DNA of 64,000 bases from Candidatus Thiodiazotropha sp. CDECU1 (GCF_963455295.1 NZ_OY734020.1:1674001-1738000); one strand, 5' to 3'; positions 8,450 to 18,211 are shown, numbered from the stretch's first letter. The notes: generated by a model from the sequence alone, not told the origin. Numbers and translations are program-made.

Positions 8450-9147
8450 TGCGGCGCCTCTGTCTGGATCAGACGCGAAAGCAGGCTGGCCAGTTCCGCA
8501 CCCACCTTGAGGCCGACCGCGAGATAGAGCAGCGGCAGCGTGCCGGCGGAGATGAGTTGGCCCAGGGTGTCCTGGACCAGAAGCGGTTGTAGAAACGCCT
8601 TGCCCTCCAGCATGGCCAACAGGCCGATCAGGATGAAGCTGGCACCGGCGAAGCCTTCGATCAGGCTCAATGTCTTGTGATGCAGTCTGGCGCCGGGGCG
8701 GGCGAGGAGGGGCAGAAAGAAGGCCGCTGCCAGGATGACGCCCCCCTGGAAACCACCACCGGGGGTCAGGTGGCCGTGGAAGATGATGTAAAACCCGATC
8801 GTCATCATCAATGGAAAGAGCAGTGAGCCTCCCGTAGCCAGTATAAAGCCTCCCTTGTTCTGCGTGCCCGCGGTGGTATGACGGCGTCCCAGTACCAGAC
8901 CGGCTGAAACCGCGGCGGCGAAGAGGATCGAGAGCTCCCCCAGGGTATCGATGGCGCGGTATCCCAGCACCACGGAAGTGACAATATTGGCGGCCCCTGT
9001 CTGCTGTGGCGCTTGGGCCTGAATCTCGCTGCCAATGAGCATGGGTGGAGCGCCGAAATCGAGTCCGCTGGCAATCCCCAGCAACATGAAACCCAAACCC
9101 CCGGCAAATAACAGACCGGTGAGATTACCCATCCTCGTTCTCCCCAT
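8446..9147 (-). CDS. MrpB-domain subunit (MbhE/F-like)
   Basis: 233 residues. The C-terminal half is an MnhB/MrpB domain (GFYIIFHGHLTPGGGFQGG is its hallmark at about residue 120). The N-terminal half has an extra hydrophobic hairpin and a loop that resembles MbhE. In Mrp antiporters and Mbh/Mbx complexes this subunit sits between MrpA- and MrpC-like parts. It overlaps the next upstream gene by 23 bases, so translation is very likely coupled. Confidence 0.88.
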   Translation of the reverse strand: MGRTRMGNLTGLLFAGGLGFMLLGIASGLDFGAPPMLIGSEIQAQAPQQTGAANIVTSVVLGYRAIDTLGELSILFAAAVSAGLVLGRRHTTAGTQNKGGFILATGGSLLFPLMMTIGFYIIFHGHLTPGGGFQGGVILAAAFFLPLLARPGARLHHKTLSLIEGFAGASFILIGLLAMLEGKAFLQPLLVQDTLGQLISAGTLPLLYLAVGLKVGAELASLLSRLIQTEAPQ

Positions 9148-9433
9148 CGCGACTCAGCAGGTTGTATTTCACCTGCTCGTTGTCCACCTGCCAAAGGCCC
9201 AGGCGACGCAAGGCAAGCGCCAGGATCAGACTGCTCAAACCAACCCCAACAGCTGCTTCCGTCATGGCGACATCCGGCGCTCTCATGAGTACGAAGAGCA
9301 GTGCCAGGCCAAGCGAGACTACAGAGGCGGCGGCGACTGCGGCGATATGGTTTTTCACCAGCAACACCATCATCGCAGCACTCAGCATCATCACTGCCAG
9401 GAGCAACAGAATCCAGATTTCAATACTACTCAT
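9125..9433 (-). CDS. MbhD-like subunit (DUF4040 type)
   Basis: 102 residues, three hydrophobic helices, with the family stretch LMRAPDVAMTEAAVGVGLSSLI. This small subunit corresponds to the part of MrpA that is split off in Mbh/Mbx complexes, and its presence with no full-length MrpA supports assignment to the hydrogenase-related family. It overlaps the MrpG-like gene by 4 bases. Confidence 0.88.
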   Translation of the reverse strand: MSSIEIWILLLLAVMMLSAAMMVLLVKNHIAAVAAASVVSLGLALLFVLMRAPDVAMTEAAVGVGLSSLILALALRRLGLWQVDNEQVKYNLLSRDGENEDG

Positions 9434-9747
9434 GCTCTATCCTGCTCAGAGGTAGTGGTTTCGACGCTTTTCCAAGGCTTCACCCCTGCCATCAACAGCG
9501 CCCTGGCAATAGTGGATGAGCCTATGGGATTGGTGACCAGGATCATCAGGGCAATGACCAGCAGCTTGGACCACCAGTCCGGATAGAGCAGTCCAATGCC
9601 CAGCAGAAGCGAGAGGGCGCCCAGGGTTACCGCCTTGGTCCCTGCCTGGATGCGGTTGTAGACATCCGGCATGCGTACCAGCCCGAGGGCTCCGAGCAGG
9701 GTGAAGGTCGCTCCCAAAAGCAATATCAGATCCGCTACCATTCTCAT
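9430..9747 (-). CDS. MrpG-like antiporter subunit
   Basis: 105 residues with three hydrophobic helices. The MrpG family signature GALGLVRMPDVYNRIQAGTKA is seen near residue 18. It is a small structural subunit of the Mrp module. Four-base overlaps link it to the MrpF-like and MbhD-like genes. Confidence 0.92.
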   Translation of the reverse strand: MRMVADLILLLGATFTLLGALGLVRMPDVYNRIQAGTKAVTLGALSLLLGIGLLYPDWWSKLLVIALMILVTNPIGSSTIARALLMAGVKPWKSVETTTSEQDRA

Positions 9748-10010
9748 GATCCGTTACCCTCGATGGCACGGGCGATGGCGACAACACCGATAAATGCGAG
9801 GGTGCCGTAGATCAATGCCACGTCAAGATAGAGAGGGCTCCCGAGCAGTGCCGCGAGCACGGCAAGGCCAGAGGTGGTAATAACCGCCAGGGTATCCGCC
9901 GCCACAACCCGGTCCGGTGCAGTCGGTCCGAGCAGTAACCTAAGCAGACTCAGCAGTACCGCACCGCCCAGCATTGCAAGGGCGACGGTTTCCATTAATG
10001 TCAGGGTCAT
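9744..10010 (-). CDS. MrpF-like antiporter subunit
   Basis: 88 residues and three helices, with the MrpF motif LLLGPTAPDRVVAADTL near residue 25 and LYLDVALIYGTLAFIGVVAIAR at the end. It overlaps the MrpE-like gene by 4 bases. MrpF lines the interface between MrpA- and MrpE-like parts in Mrp structures. Confidence 0.92.
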   Translation of the reverse strand: MTLTLMETVALAMLGGAVLLSLLRLLLGPTAPDRVVAADTLAVITTSGLAVLAALLGSPLYLDVALIYGTLAFIGVVAIARAIEGNGS

Positions 10011-10534
10011 TTAACAAAGCCTAATAGGTGAGGTTCAAACTGGCTGATGACATCGCGTGTGGCGCTTTCCACATCACTCCCAGGAGGGATGTCGACCCAA
10101 TGTATCAGGATGCTGTCACCTTCCAGGTCGACAGTGAGTGTGCCTGGGGTCAGGGTGATGCTGTTTGCCAGGATCAGGCGCCCAAGTGATGACTTCAACT
10201 GGGTTTTGACTTCAACCACTCCCGGGCGCAGGGGTAGCGAGGGAGAGAGTACACGGCGAGCCATATCCAGATTGGCGCGTATCAGTGCTGCCAGGAAGAC
10301 CCCCAGGTAGGTGAGAAAGGGCCGGATTGAACTGATCGAGAGGCGCAGGCCGGAAAATAGCGCAAGATGGGGCCGGCTGGTCAGAGTGACTACCGCAGCC
10401 ACCATCAGGCCGATGCCCACCTCAGCGATAGCGAGACTGCCGGCAAGCATAATCCAAAGCAGGAATATTAGAAAAAACAGGAACAGCCCATGGGAAAACT
10501 GGGCTTGTTCATGGGGCGCAGGGTTTTCTGACAT
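10007..10534 (-). CDS. MrpE-like antiporter subunit, first gene of the operon
   Basis: 175 residues. Two N-terminal hydrophobic helices are followed by a soluble domain with the MrpE motif SITLTPGTLTVDLEGDSILIHW near residue 120. It is the first gene of the leftward operon, so the promoter should lie in 10,535-10,830, which is AT-rich and carries no recognised operator. The order E-F-G-D-B-C-D-H at the head of a complex I-like operon is typical of Mbh/Mbx/Ehr loci. Confidence 0.9.
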   Translation of the reverse strand: MSENPAPHEQAQFSHGLFLFFLIFLLWIMLAGSLAIAEVGIGLMVAAVVTLTSRPHLALFSGLRLSISSIRPFLTYLGVFLAALIRANLDMARRVLSPSLPLRPGVVEVKTQLKSSLGRLILANSITLTPGTLTVDLEGDSILIHWVDIPPGSDVESATRDVISQFEPHLLGFVK

Positions 10535-10833
10535 CCGCTAATACACCTTAAATAATGGTCATTTACCAAGTACCGATAAAAAGATATTTCGGTGTTGGAA
10601 ACGAGGGATCGGAAACAGGACTGAACCTCTGAGCAAAGAAGTAGATATCCATCAGACAAAATCCATTTATTCTGTATCCTAACAACTGTTCTGGGATTTG
10701 AGAACTAGAGTTTTACCCTAAATTAGGTACATCGCATTATTACTCTTTTATGTCGTTTTGTTGACGCCAGTCAGCAGGCATATGGCCTTCCGGCCCAGCT
10801 ATTGCCACCCTCCAGGTAGATATACGCTATTTG

Positions 10834-11091
10834 TTATTCGTGCTTACGGGATTGGCGTATCTGAATTTCCGGGTTGACCCTGAGAATGCCATCTTCACCC
10901 AATATGCCAATCTCCTTGGCCTGGCCATTTTTCATCAGTGTTGTGCTGGTTCCATCTGAAGGCCTTCTGATGCAGATCAATTTCCAGCCGAACTTTTTTA
11001 GTATTGAAAGACCATCCACCTGTTTCTCGTTGATATATCTTTCTGGAGATATTGGTATTGGTCCCTTCCCTAATCGCTTATCATCGTGCAT
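10834..11091 (-). CDS. small hypothetical protein
   Basis: 85 residues, rich in charged residues, with no signal peptide or membrane segment. It looks like a compact mixed alpha/beta domain (FGWKLICIRRPSDGTSTTLM then a short acidic strand region). I do not recognise a family. It reads away from the Mrp operon's head on the same strand, with its own flanking gaps, so it is probably monocistronic. Confidence 0.5.
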   Translation of the reverse strand: MHDDKRLGKGPIPISPERYINEKQVDGLSILKKFGWKLICIRRPSDGTSTTLMKNGQAKEIGILGEDGILRVNPEIQIRQSRKHE

Positions 11092-11514
11092 GTTTTTTTC
11101 CCAAAATATAACTATTTACCACTATCCAGGGGATGACAGATTTATCGTCATGTTAAGGCAATGCCGTTGCTTGGTAGTGGTGTCCCCTGTCGAAATCATA
11201 GCGCAAAATCATTAACTTGATAGCCCCACATTATTAAGTAGTAAATAAAATAGTCTTATTCTGACATCGGTAACTCAGGTTAACTCTATTTCGCCCAATC
11301 CTGGTGCAAACAAAGAGAAGTTGTCGATACAGGATTAATCGGTTCTGTAGTTAAAGATCAGTGCACTTAATCAGCATAGTAAGCACTTTTATGGCGTCAT
11401 TCGAAATCCGGGCACACTCCATGGGCTAGCATGGGATTCAATGTGCAGATAGATAAAAGAAATGTCCTCGAATAGAGGTTATCAACTTCGATGACATTGG
11501 CAGAGGGTGCGGAA
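11092..11514. other. gap with no recognised feature
   Basis: AT-rich sequence between two small hypothetical genes. I see no tRNA, repeat pair or supported ORF. It should hold the promoter of the gene ending at 10,834. Confidence 0.5.
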
Positions 11515-11766
11515 TTAAATTCCATACTTGGCCATGATCTCTCTTCGTACGGGACATCCACAGACTGAGCCACTACCAAAAGAGACCTTATAAGGGCACT
11601 TTTTACACTGATCACTGAATACGAAAAGAACGGCGCCATCCGCTGCCACATAATCAATGCTGCAAAGATGGAAATCGGGGTTATTTATACAGCGATGACA
11701 ATCTTTACAGAGATTGGCTTGCTCAACGGTCCTGGCATCAATTTCAATTTGTATTGAGCGGTCCAC
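11515..11766 (-). CDS. small cysteine-rich protein
   Basis: 83 residues with eight cysteines: CKDCHRC plus a fourth cysteine eight residues on, then CKKC and a final CGC near the C-terminus. This spacing suggests two metal sites, either zinc ribbons or Fe-S clusters. There is no signal peptide or membrane segment. The family is not recognised. Regular cysteine spacing makes it more likely to be real than a chance ORF of this length. Confidence 0.6.
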   Translation of the reverse strand: MDRSIQIEIDARTVEQANLCKDCHRCINNPDFHLCSIDYVAADGAVLFVFSDQCKKCPYKVSFGSGSVCGCPVRREIMAKYGI

Positions 11767-12050
11767 AACACCCTTCTCGCAACTTAAATCGATAACCTTT
11801 TATATAGATCTATAAAATACAGTATATACGGTCATTCACGCATTAATAATGATCAATCCATGCTTTAAATCTCTTTATATATCTAATAATTAGTTTTGAT
11901 ATATAAAAACAGTTTACTTAGCTATGGACTCCGGTCCGAACGACTGATTGTCATCACATAATCAATACAAGTCTTTGATAACGTGACGGTGTTAAATATT
12001 AGTGGGTTTTTGATTGGGCCCGATTGAATCGGTTAACAGTGGGAGGCGTG

Positions 12051-12596
12051 TCAGGATTGAAAATATTCTTGCAGGCCGCTTGCCCCGATATTTGATGATT
12101 TATTATTTTCGATGGGAAGAGAATAGAAATCCGCGATAGATATAAGCGAGAGTTTTGAGCATATGACGGATTTTTTCCTATTCTTGCCATATACACACTC
12201 AAGGCCATGCAATGTTGGACCGCTCGGCCAATCATTGATCGATATTCCCCAGACATTGACATAATGCTTGTTTGAGCCTGAGAGCAGGTCGAACCGCCTG
12301 TCCGATTCAAAGCCACGATTGTAGGTAACAACCGAGTCATTTTGTAGGGAGTGATATTGATTCAGTGTTTGGATTCTACTGCCACTGATGAGATTGGTGA
12401 AAAAATAGACTCTGAGTCTGTCATTATCATAGGTGAAAGTAGATCCGTCACCTTTTATACGAGTGCCTTCCAATTCACGATTGATTAGAAAGGTGTATCG
12501 GATCTTGTCACTGGCAGATAGACCAGCTTGAGCAAGAAGGCCTGAGTTATCATCCAGATTGAGAATCGGTCCTTCAAAAGTGTAATAGTTAAACAT
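12051..12596 (-). CDS. hypothetical protein, possibly a fragment of a secreted beta protein
   Basis: 181 residues. The first 130 alternate short beta-type strands (YYTFEGPILNLDD, DRLRVYFFTNLI, HYVNVWGISIND), a style seen in PEP-CTERM-like exported proteins, but there is no signal peptide and no C-terminal sorting signal. An in-frame TAG lies six codons upstream, so no longer N-terminus exists. It may be a decayed gene. The last 50 residues look less protein-like. Confidence 0.4.
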   Translation of the reverse strand: MFNYYTFEGPILNLDDNSGLLAQAGLSASDKIRYTFLINRELEGTRIKGDGSTFTYDNDRLRVYFFTNLISGSRIQTLNQYHSLQNDSVVTYNRGFESDRRFDLLSGSNKHYVNVWGISINDWPSGPTLHGLECVYGKNRKKSVICSKLSLISIADFYSLPIENNKSSNIGASGLQEYFQS

Positions 12597-12985
12597 AATT
12601 ATGAGAACACACTAAATACCGCTATTGTTGGATTACGTTTATTTGAATTAGTCGTTACTCACCTTTGTGAAGTGGAAGGGTATTGTTATATTGGTGCAAT
12701 ATTTATACCCATGCATGAATATATAGCGAAATCAAAGAGATGGAATTTAGTGTCAAAATGGGCTGTTAAATTTTCCGACATAGATTCCTAAAGAATCTCT
12801 ATCTGTATTCAGTGCTCTCATTGTCGGGATAGTGTTGGACTCAATCCTCAAGTGGGTAACTCGATCGCTTTGCCCAAGTGGTCAGAACAAGTGCTATTTG
12901 CGATCTCCTAGGCATGGAAACTGGTGCTAGCCAATAGAATATGGCTAGTTGTATTCACAGCCTCCGAATACCAGCTTCAGGATGG
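12597..12985. other. gap with no recognised feature
   Basis: About 390 AT-rich bases between a hypothetical gene and the tRNA-Asn terminator. No supported ORF, RNA gene or repeat was seen. Confidence 0.5.
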
Positions 12986-12989
12986 GATA

Positions 12990-13024
12990 AAAAGAAAAAG
13001 GCCTACACCGTATGATGTAAGCCC
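12990..13024 (-). terminator. terminator after tRNA-Asn
   Basis: On the minus strand GGCTTACA pairs with TGTAGGCC (one GT pair) across an 8-base loop, then a run of Ts follows. It lies 11 bases past the tRNA 3' end. Confidence 0.75.
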
Positions 13025-13034
13025 TTGATTTGTA

Positions 13035-13110
13035 TGGCTCCCCGGGACAGGCTCGAACTGCCGACCTAGTGATTAACAGTCACCCGCTCTACCGACTGAG
13101 CTACCGGGGA
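13035..13110 (-). tRNA. tRNA-Asn (GTT)
   Basis: A 76-nt cloverleaf on the minus strand: acceptor TCCCCGG pairing with CCGGGGA, D-arm TAGCTCAGTCGGTAGAGC, anticodon loop CTGTTAA with anticodon GTT, T-arm GGCAGTTCGAGCCTGTC, and an encoded 3' CCA. A Rho-independent terminator follows. Confidence 0.97.
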
Positions 13111-13167
13111 ATTGCTTAAGAGGGGCGCATAATAATGAGACTGGGCCTTAGCGTCAATAGTTCGGCC

Positions 13168-13737
13168 TTAAATATCCCCCCCGCAGCTGAGTGCTGAACC
13201 GTCCCAGCGGGTGCCGGATACTCTGACCCGTCCCAGGTTGCTTAGGATCACTGCCTTGGGTGGTATCTGGCTGCTGGGATCGCAAAAGGTGAGGGTTAGA
13301 TTATAGCCGCTGGGCCGCCCATCTCCCCCATACACGACAAATCTGCGGTGTTGGCTGGACGCTATGTCGATAGCCATCTCTTGGTTCGGCCGATGTACGG
13401 ATTGCAACTGCTCGTTTTGATCCCGGGTTCTGTTCGGGTTGGAGTCTTCATACAGGATATATCCCTGGCCCCACTCCCCGCTGTTTGTACAGCTCACACC
13501 ATCCCGGCTGGGACAGAGTACATGGTGGGTCTGATTGGTGATCGACAGGGAGCGGGCGAGATGGAAATGGTGAACAAAGCTGTTGATTTCGCTCGCTTGC
13601 AGGTTCTTTGCGGTCAAAGCGCGAAATGCGGGAATACCCATGCCGAGCAGAATTACCACGATGCTCATGGTGACGATTAACTCGAGCAGGGTGAATCCGA
13701 AAGATCGGCAATGAGATTGAGCCGGGGTTGATTGCAT
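13168..13737 (-). CDS. FimT/GspH-type minor pseudopilin
   Basis: 189 residues. A short leader precedes the prepilin peptidase motif GFTLLELIVTMSIVVILLGMG; cleavage would be after the glycine at about residue 14. The C-terminal half has the GspH/FimT look, with cysteine pairs (CPSRDGVSC, SCGGDI) that could form disulfides. It would prime or cap type IV pili or a type II secretion pseudopilus. No other pilus gene is adjacent, so it is an orphan here. Confidence 0.85.
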   Translation of the reverse strand: MQSTPAQSHCRSFGFTLLELIVTMSIVVILLGMGIPAFRALTAKNLQASEINSFVHHFHLARSLSITNQTHHVLCPSRDGVSCTNSGEWGQGYILYEDSNPNRTRDQNEQLQSVHRPNQEMAIDIASSQHRRFVVYGGDGRPSGYNLTLTFCDPSSQIPPKAVILSNLGRVRVSGTRWDGSALSCGGDI

Positions 13738-13813
13738 GCTTGTCTCCCTCCTTGGAGATTGCGGGAGGGCACATCCAGTACCCTCCGCTATACGGCCTAA
13801 ATAGTCGCGAGTA

Positions 13814-15001
13814 TCAGGTTTTTAGTACGCCTTCTATTCGGTCAAGGGCCTTTTCCAGGTTTTCCTGGCTGGTGGCGATAGAGATGCGGACATGTCCTGA
13901 GAGCCCGAACGCGGTGCCCGGCACCAGGGCGACGCCGGCGTCTGTGATCAGATACTCCGAAAGCTCCAGATCGTTGCTGACACCGTCGATGGAGGCGAGG
14001 GCGCCTTCCACATTCGGGAAGCAGTAGAAGGTGCCATCGCTGGGCAGACAGTCGATGCCGGGCATGCCGTTGAGACGTTCCACTACATAATCGTGGCGTG
14101 CCTTGAAGGCGGTCAACATCTCCTGAATACACTCCTGTGGACCTTCGATGGCCGCCTGTGCCGCCACCTGCGATATGGAGGTGGGATTCGAGGTGCTCTG
14201 GGACTGGATCTTTTTCATCGCCTTGATGATATCCGCGGGCCCACCGGCATAACCGATGCGCCATCCGGTCATGGAATAGGCCTTGGAGACCCCGTTCAAC
14301 ACCAGCATGCGATCCTTCAGTTCCGGGCAGGCATTGAGTATGTTGACGAAGCTGTTGCCGGGCCAGAGGATATGTTCGTACATATCATCGGTGGCAATCA
14401 GCACTCTCGGGTGTTCTTTCAATACCTCACCCAGGGCTACCAGCTCCTCTCGGCTGTAGGCCATGCCGGTGGGGTTGGATGGGCTGTTGATGACGAACAG
14501 CTTGGTCTTTTCAGTGATCGCGGCCGCCAACTGCTGGGCATTGATCTTGAAATTCTGCGAGGCACCCGCGGAGACCAGTACCGGTACGCCACCCGCCAGA
14601 ATCGACATGTCGGGGTAGGATACCCAATAGGGAGCGGGGATGATCACCTCGTCACCTGGATCGAGGACGGCCTGGGCCAGATTGTAAAAGCTCTGTTTAC
14701 CGCCGCAGGAGACAAGGATCTGATCCATCGCGTAGTCGAATCCGTTGTCGCGTTGGAACTTGTCGATGATCGCCTGCTTCAGGGCCGGCGTGCCATCGAC
14801 AGCCGTATATTTTGTGAAGCCATCATTGATGGCATTGATGGCGGCTGCCTTGATGTGGTCTGGTGTGTCGAAGTCCGGTTCTCCCGCACCCAGTCCGATG
14901 ACATCCTTTCCTGCGGCCCGCATCTCGGCGGCGCGAGCGGTTACAGCAAGAGTGGGAGAGGGTTTGACGGCTTGTACGCGACTGGAGAGTTGTGCATTCA
15001 T
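13814..15001 (-). CDS. aspC: class I aspartate/aromatic aminotransferase
   Basis: 395 residues, full length for the I-gamma aspartate aminotransferases. Visible are VIGLGAGEPDFDTPDHIK at the N-terminus, the PNPTG-like SPSNPTGMAYS, and the pyridoxal phosphate lysine in NGVSKAYSMTGWRIGYAGG at about residue 238. It moves the amino group between aspartate and 2-oxoglutarate in the cytoplasm; prephenate or aromatic substrates are possible for this subgroup. It is divergent from uvrB with about 130 bases between the start codons. Confidence 0.93.
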   Translation of the reverse strand: MNAQLSSRVQAVKPSPTLAVTARAAEMRAAGKDVIGLGAGEPDFDTPDHIKAAAINAINDGFTKYTAVDGTPALKQAIIDKFQRDNGFDYAMDQILVSCGGKQSFYNLAQAVLDPGDEVIIPAPYWVSYPDMSILAGGVPVLVSAGASQNFKINAQQLAAAITEKTKLFVINSPSNPTGMAYSREELVALGEVLKEHPRVLIATDDMYEHILWPGNSFVNILNACPELKDRMLVLNGVSKAYSMTGWRIGYAGGPADIIKAMKKIQSQSTSNPTSISQVAAQAAIEGPQECIQEMLTAFKARHDYVVERLNGMPGIDCLPSDGTFYCFPNVEGALASIDGVSNDLELSEYLITDAGVALVPGTAFGLSGHVRISIATSQENLEKALDRIEGVLKT

Positions 15002-15131
15002 TACTGTTTTTATCCCTGGTTCTCAAACATCAGCGAAGCGGCTGATCGACGGGTTGGTTAAAAAAGCCATTCGGTGATGGCGTTGTCGGGATGTCATAAT
15101 AGCCAATTCAGGCACGATGAAGAATCCCCTA

Positions 15132-17138
15132 ATGAGCAAAGCGTTCAAAATAACTGCAAATTTTTCCCCGGCAGGGGACCAACCGGAGGCCATCAGGCGT
15201 CTGGATGAGGGTCTGAGAGACGGTGAAGCGGGCATGACCCTGCTGGGGGTCACCGGTTCCGGCAAGACCTTTACCATCGCCAATGTGATACAGAAATTAC
15301 AGCGTCCAACCCTCATATTGGCACCCAACAAGACCCTGGCCGCCCAGTTGTACGGGGAGTTCAAGGAGTTCTTTCCCGACAATTCAGTGGAGTATTTTGT
15401 CTCCTACTACGACTACTATCAACCTGAGGCCTATGTCCCGGCTTCCGATACCTTCATTGAGAAGGATGCCTCCATCAATGACCATATCGAGCAGATGCGG
15501 CTCTCTGCAACCAAGGCCCTGCTGGAACGATCGGATACGATCATCGTGGCCACGGTCTCCTCTATCTATGGTCTGGGAGATCCACGCGCCTATCTGGGGA
15601 TGATGTTACACCTCAGTCGTGGCGAGATCATCGATCAGCGGGCCATCCTTCGCCGCCTGGCGGAGCTGCAGTACAAGCGCAACGACGTGGAGCTGCATCG
15701 GGCCACGTTTCGTGTACGCGGTGAGGTGATCGACATCTACCCCGCGGAATCCGATGCCGAAGCGCTGCGGGTGGAGCTGTTCGATGACGAGATCGAGAAT
15801 CTCTCCGTGTTCGATCCGCTCACCGGCGAGATCAAACGCAAGGTGCCACGCTACTCGGTCTACCCCAAGAGTCACTATGTGACACCGAGGGAGACGCTGA
15901 TGCGGGCGGTCGATGAGATCAAACTGGAGCTGCAGGTGCGACTCAGGCAGTTGGATTCGGCCAACAAGCTGGTGGAGGCGCAACGCCTCGATCAGCGCAC
16001 CCGCTTTGACATCGAGATGATCACCGAGCTGGGTTACTGTTCCGGCATCGAGAACTATTCACGCTATCTTTCGGGCAGGGCAGCCGGCGAGCCACCCCCG
16101 ACCCTGTTCGACTATCTGCCGGATGAGGCCTTGCTGGTGGTGGATGAGAGTCATGTCACCATCCCGCAGCTCGGCGGTATGTACCGGGGTGACAGATCGC
16201 GCAAGGAGACACTGGTGGAGTATGGCTTTCGGCTTCCTTCCGCGCTCGACAACAGGCCACTGCGCTTCGAGGAGTTCGAGTATCGCTCACCCCAGACCAT
16301 CTATGTCAGTGCGACCCCCCGGGACTATGAGATCGATCACTCGGGTGCCATTGTCGAGCAGGTGGTGCGTCCCACCGGGCTGGTCGATCCCCAGCTCGAT
16401 GTCAGGCCGGCGAGCACCCAGGTCGACGATCTGCTATCCGAGATACGTCTGCGGGTGGCAAAAAATGAGCGGGTCTTGGTGACCACCCTGACCAAACGCA
16501 TGGCGGAGGATCTCACCGACTATCTCGGTGATCACGATGTACGGGTGCGCTATCTCCACTCCGACATCGACACGGTGGAGCGGGTGGAGATCATTCGTGA
16601 CCTGCGCCTGGGAGAGTTCGATGTCCTGGTGGGCATCAATCTGTTGCGTGAAGGGCTGGATATGCCGGAGGTCTCCCTGGTGGCCATCCTGGACGCGGAC
16701 AAAGAAGGATTTCTGCGCTCGGAGGGCTCCCTGATTCAAACCATCGGTCGTGCCGCGCGGAATGCCAATGGTATGGCAATCCTGTATGCGGATCATGTTA
16801 CCGGGTCAATGGAACGGGCGATCGATGAGACCAATCGACGCCGGGCAAAGCAGATAGAGTACAACCAGGCCCATGGCATTACACCGCAGACGATCCTGAA
16901 ATCGATATCGGACGTTATGGAATCCGCCTATCCGGGAGGACAGGTGAGTGCCAAACGTTATGCCAGGGTGGCGGAGGAGGAGCTGGAGTATGCCGGCCTG
17001 TCGCCAACCCAGATGGCGAAGCGCATCCAGCAATTGGAGCAGCAGATGTATCGCCATGCCCAGGATCTTGAATTTGAGGAGGCAGCCAAGATTCGTGACC
17101 AGATCAAACATCTGCAGGATAGGGGGCTGGTGGTGTAG
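15132..17138 (+). CDS. uvrB: UvrB, excinuclease ABC subunit B
   Basis: 668 residues from the ATG at 15,132, which gives the usual MSKAFKI start; an in-frame ATG 15 bases earlier is less likely. Walker A is GVTGSGKT at residue 40, the beta-hairpin [12 protein letters not shown] follows near 95, then helicase motifs ([38 protein letters not shown]) and a C-terminal UvrC-binding coiled coil ([24 protein letters not shown]). It verifies damage in nucleotide excision repair. All motifs are intact. Confidence 0.98.
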   Translation: MSKAFKITANFSPAGDQPEAIRRLDEGLRDGEAGMTLLGVTGSGKTFTIANVIQKLQRPTLILAPNKTLAAQLYGEFKEFFPDNSVEYFVSYYDYYQPEAYVPASDTFIEKDASINDHIEQMRLSATKALLERSDTIIVATVSSIYGLGDPRAYLGMMLHLSRGEIIDQRAILRRLAELQYKRNDVELHRATFRVRGEVIDIYPAESDAEALRVELFDDEIENLSVFDPLTGEIKRKVPRYSVYPKSHYVTPRETLMRAVDEIKLELQVRLRQLDSANKLVEAQRLDQRTRFDIEMITELGYCSGIENYSRYLSGRAAGEPPPTLFDYLPDEALLVVDESHVTIPQLGGMYRGDRSRKETLVEYGFRLPSALDNRPLRFEEFEYRSPQTIYVSATPRDYEIDHSGAIVEQVVRPTGLVDPQLDVRPASTQVDDLLSEIRLRVAKNERVLVTTLTKRMAEDLTDYLGDHDVRVRYLHSDIDTVERVEIIRDLRLGEFDVLVGINLLREGLDMPEVSLVAILDADKEGFLRSEGSLIQTIGRAARNANGMAILYADHVTGSMERAIDETNRRRAKQIEYNQAHGITPQTILKSISDVMESAYPGGQVSAKRYARVAEEELEYAGLSPTQMAKRIQQLEQQMYRHAQDLEFEEAAKIRDQIKHLQDRGLVV

Positions 17139-17199
17139 CTGCTCGCCGGGGAGCGATGCGCAGCCACAGGCAAGATTCACCAATATTTACAAGGGAAAT

Positions 17200-17226
17200 A
17201 TAAAGTATTTAAATTAAATACTTTAT
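17200..17226. terminator. AT-rich perfect inverted repeat between uvrB and pcm
   Basis: ATAAAGTATTTAA pairs with TTAAATACTTTAT around a single base. It lies 61 bases after the uvrB stop. It could act as a weak terminator or as a protein-binding palindrome; there is no GC stem. Confidence 0.4.
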
Positions 17227-17321
17227 TTCTCTCAACTTTCTTCTAGAATTAAATTCATTCTAAACAAATATTCTGTTAGTGGCTTAAACAGACATAGAGA
17301 CTGCGTCAGGTAGTAGCGATT

Positions 17322-17975
17322 ATGGGCGATGTACAAGGTATGCTCAGTGATATCCAGGCGGAGGCAAACTATGCCTGTCGCATGTCGGGTCTGGACCACC
17401 TCAATGACCATGTTTTGGCAGCCATGGGACGAGTGCCCAGGCAGCGCTTCGTCAGCAAATCCCTTCGGCCCCATGCCTTCGACAACAGTCCACTGCCTAT
17501 CGGCAAGGGCCAGACCATCTCACAGCCATTCATCGTTGCCTTGATGACCGATCTTATGGCCCCTAAACGTGGTGACAATGTACTCGAGGTGGGTACAGGG
17601 TCGGGCTACCAGACCGCTGTGTTGGCTGAACTGGTCGATCATCTCTATAGCATCGAGATCATTCCGGAATTGGCTAAAAAATCCCGCCGTCGCCTGGAAA
17701 AAGAGGGCTATAACAATATATCTTTCCAGGTGGGCGATGGTTACTACGGTTGGTCGGATATGGCACCCTTCGATGCCATAATTGTGACTGCAGCCGTGGA
17801 GCAGATACCGCACCCGCTGGTCGAACAGCTCGCACCCGGAGGGCGCCTGGTGCTACCGGTTGGGGAACGGAGTTACAGTCAGGATCTGATCCTGGTGAAG
17901 AAAGACCCTTCCGGGGCGATCATAAAAACCCGACTCTTACCCGTCTCCTTTATGCCGCTTAGCGGATCACGTTGA
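17322..17975 (+). CDS. pcm: protein-L-isoaspartate O-methyltransferase
   Basis: 217 residues, the usual length. Motifs are RQRFVSKSLRPHAFDNSPLPIGKGQTISQP (active-site region, about residues 38-67; the IGxGQTISQP element is diagnostic), the SAM-binding VLEVGTGSGYQTAVLAEL, and APFDAIIVTAAVEQIP. It methylates damaged isoaspartyl residues with S-adenosylmethionine. Pcm often sits in a surE-pcm-nlpD-rpoS cluster; here it stands alone between uvrB and a tRNA. Confidence 0.96.
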   Translation: MGDVQGMLSDIQAEANYACRMSGLDHLNDHVLAAMGRVPRQRFVSKSLRPHAFDNSPLPIGKGQTISQPFIVALMTDLMAPKRGDNVLEVGTGSGYQTAVLAELVDHLYSIEIIPELAKKSRRRLEKEGYNNISFQVGDGYYGWSDMAPFDAIIVTAAVEQIPHPLVEQLAPGGRLVLPVGERSYSQDLILVKKDPSGAIIKTRLLPVSFMPLSGSR

Positions 17976-18093
17976 ACCGATCTCGATTTCCCCGTGTCTG
18001 GAACCCTGCGCAATGGTTAACTACCCTGAGTCTTGCAGGCCATGATCGGGGTTGCAAAGGATACGGAGCAGCCTGTATGATGCGCCGTCTTAA

Positions 18094-18170
<77 letters not shown>

Positions 18171-18178
18171 ATGAAAAC

Positions 18179-18211
18179 AAGCACTTATGGTTAGCCCTGA
18201 GTGCTTTTTTT
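18179..18211 (+). terminator. terminator after tRNA-Val
   Basis: AAGCACT pairs with AGTGCTT across a 14-base loop and runs into a T tract, 8 bases after the tRNA end. Confidence 0.8.

Noticed and set aside
1-10534. Ordinary NADH dehydrogenase (complex I) or NiFe hydrogenase
   Set aside because: The Mrp subunits, the hydrogenase-type CTGCGAIELP motif and missing NuoE/F/G/A/J speak against complex I; the lost second cysteines speak against a hydrogenase.
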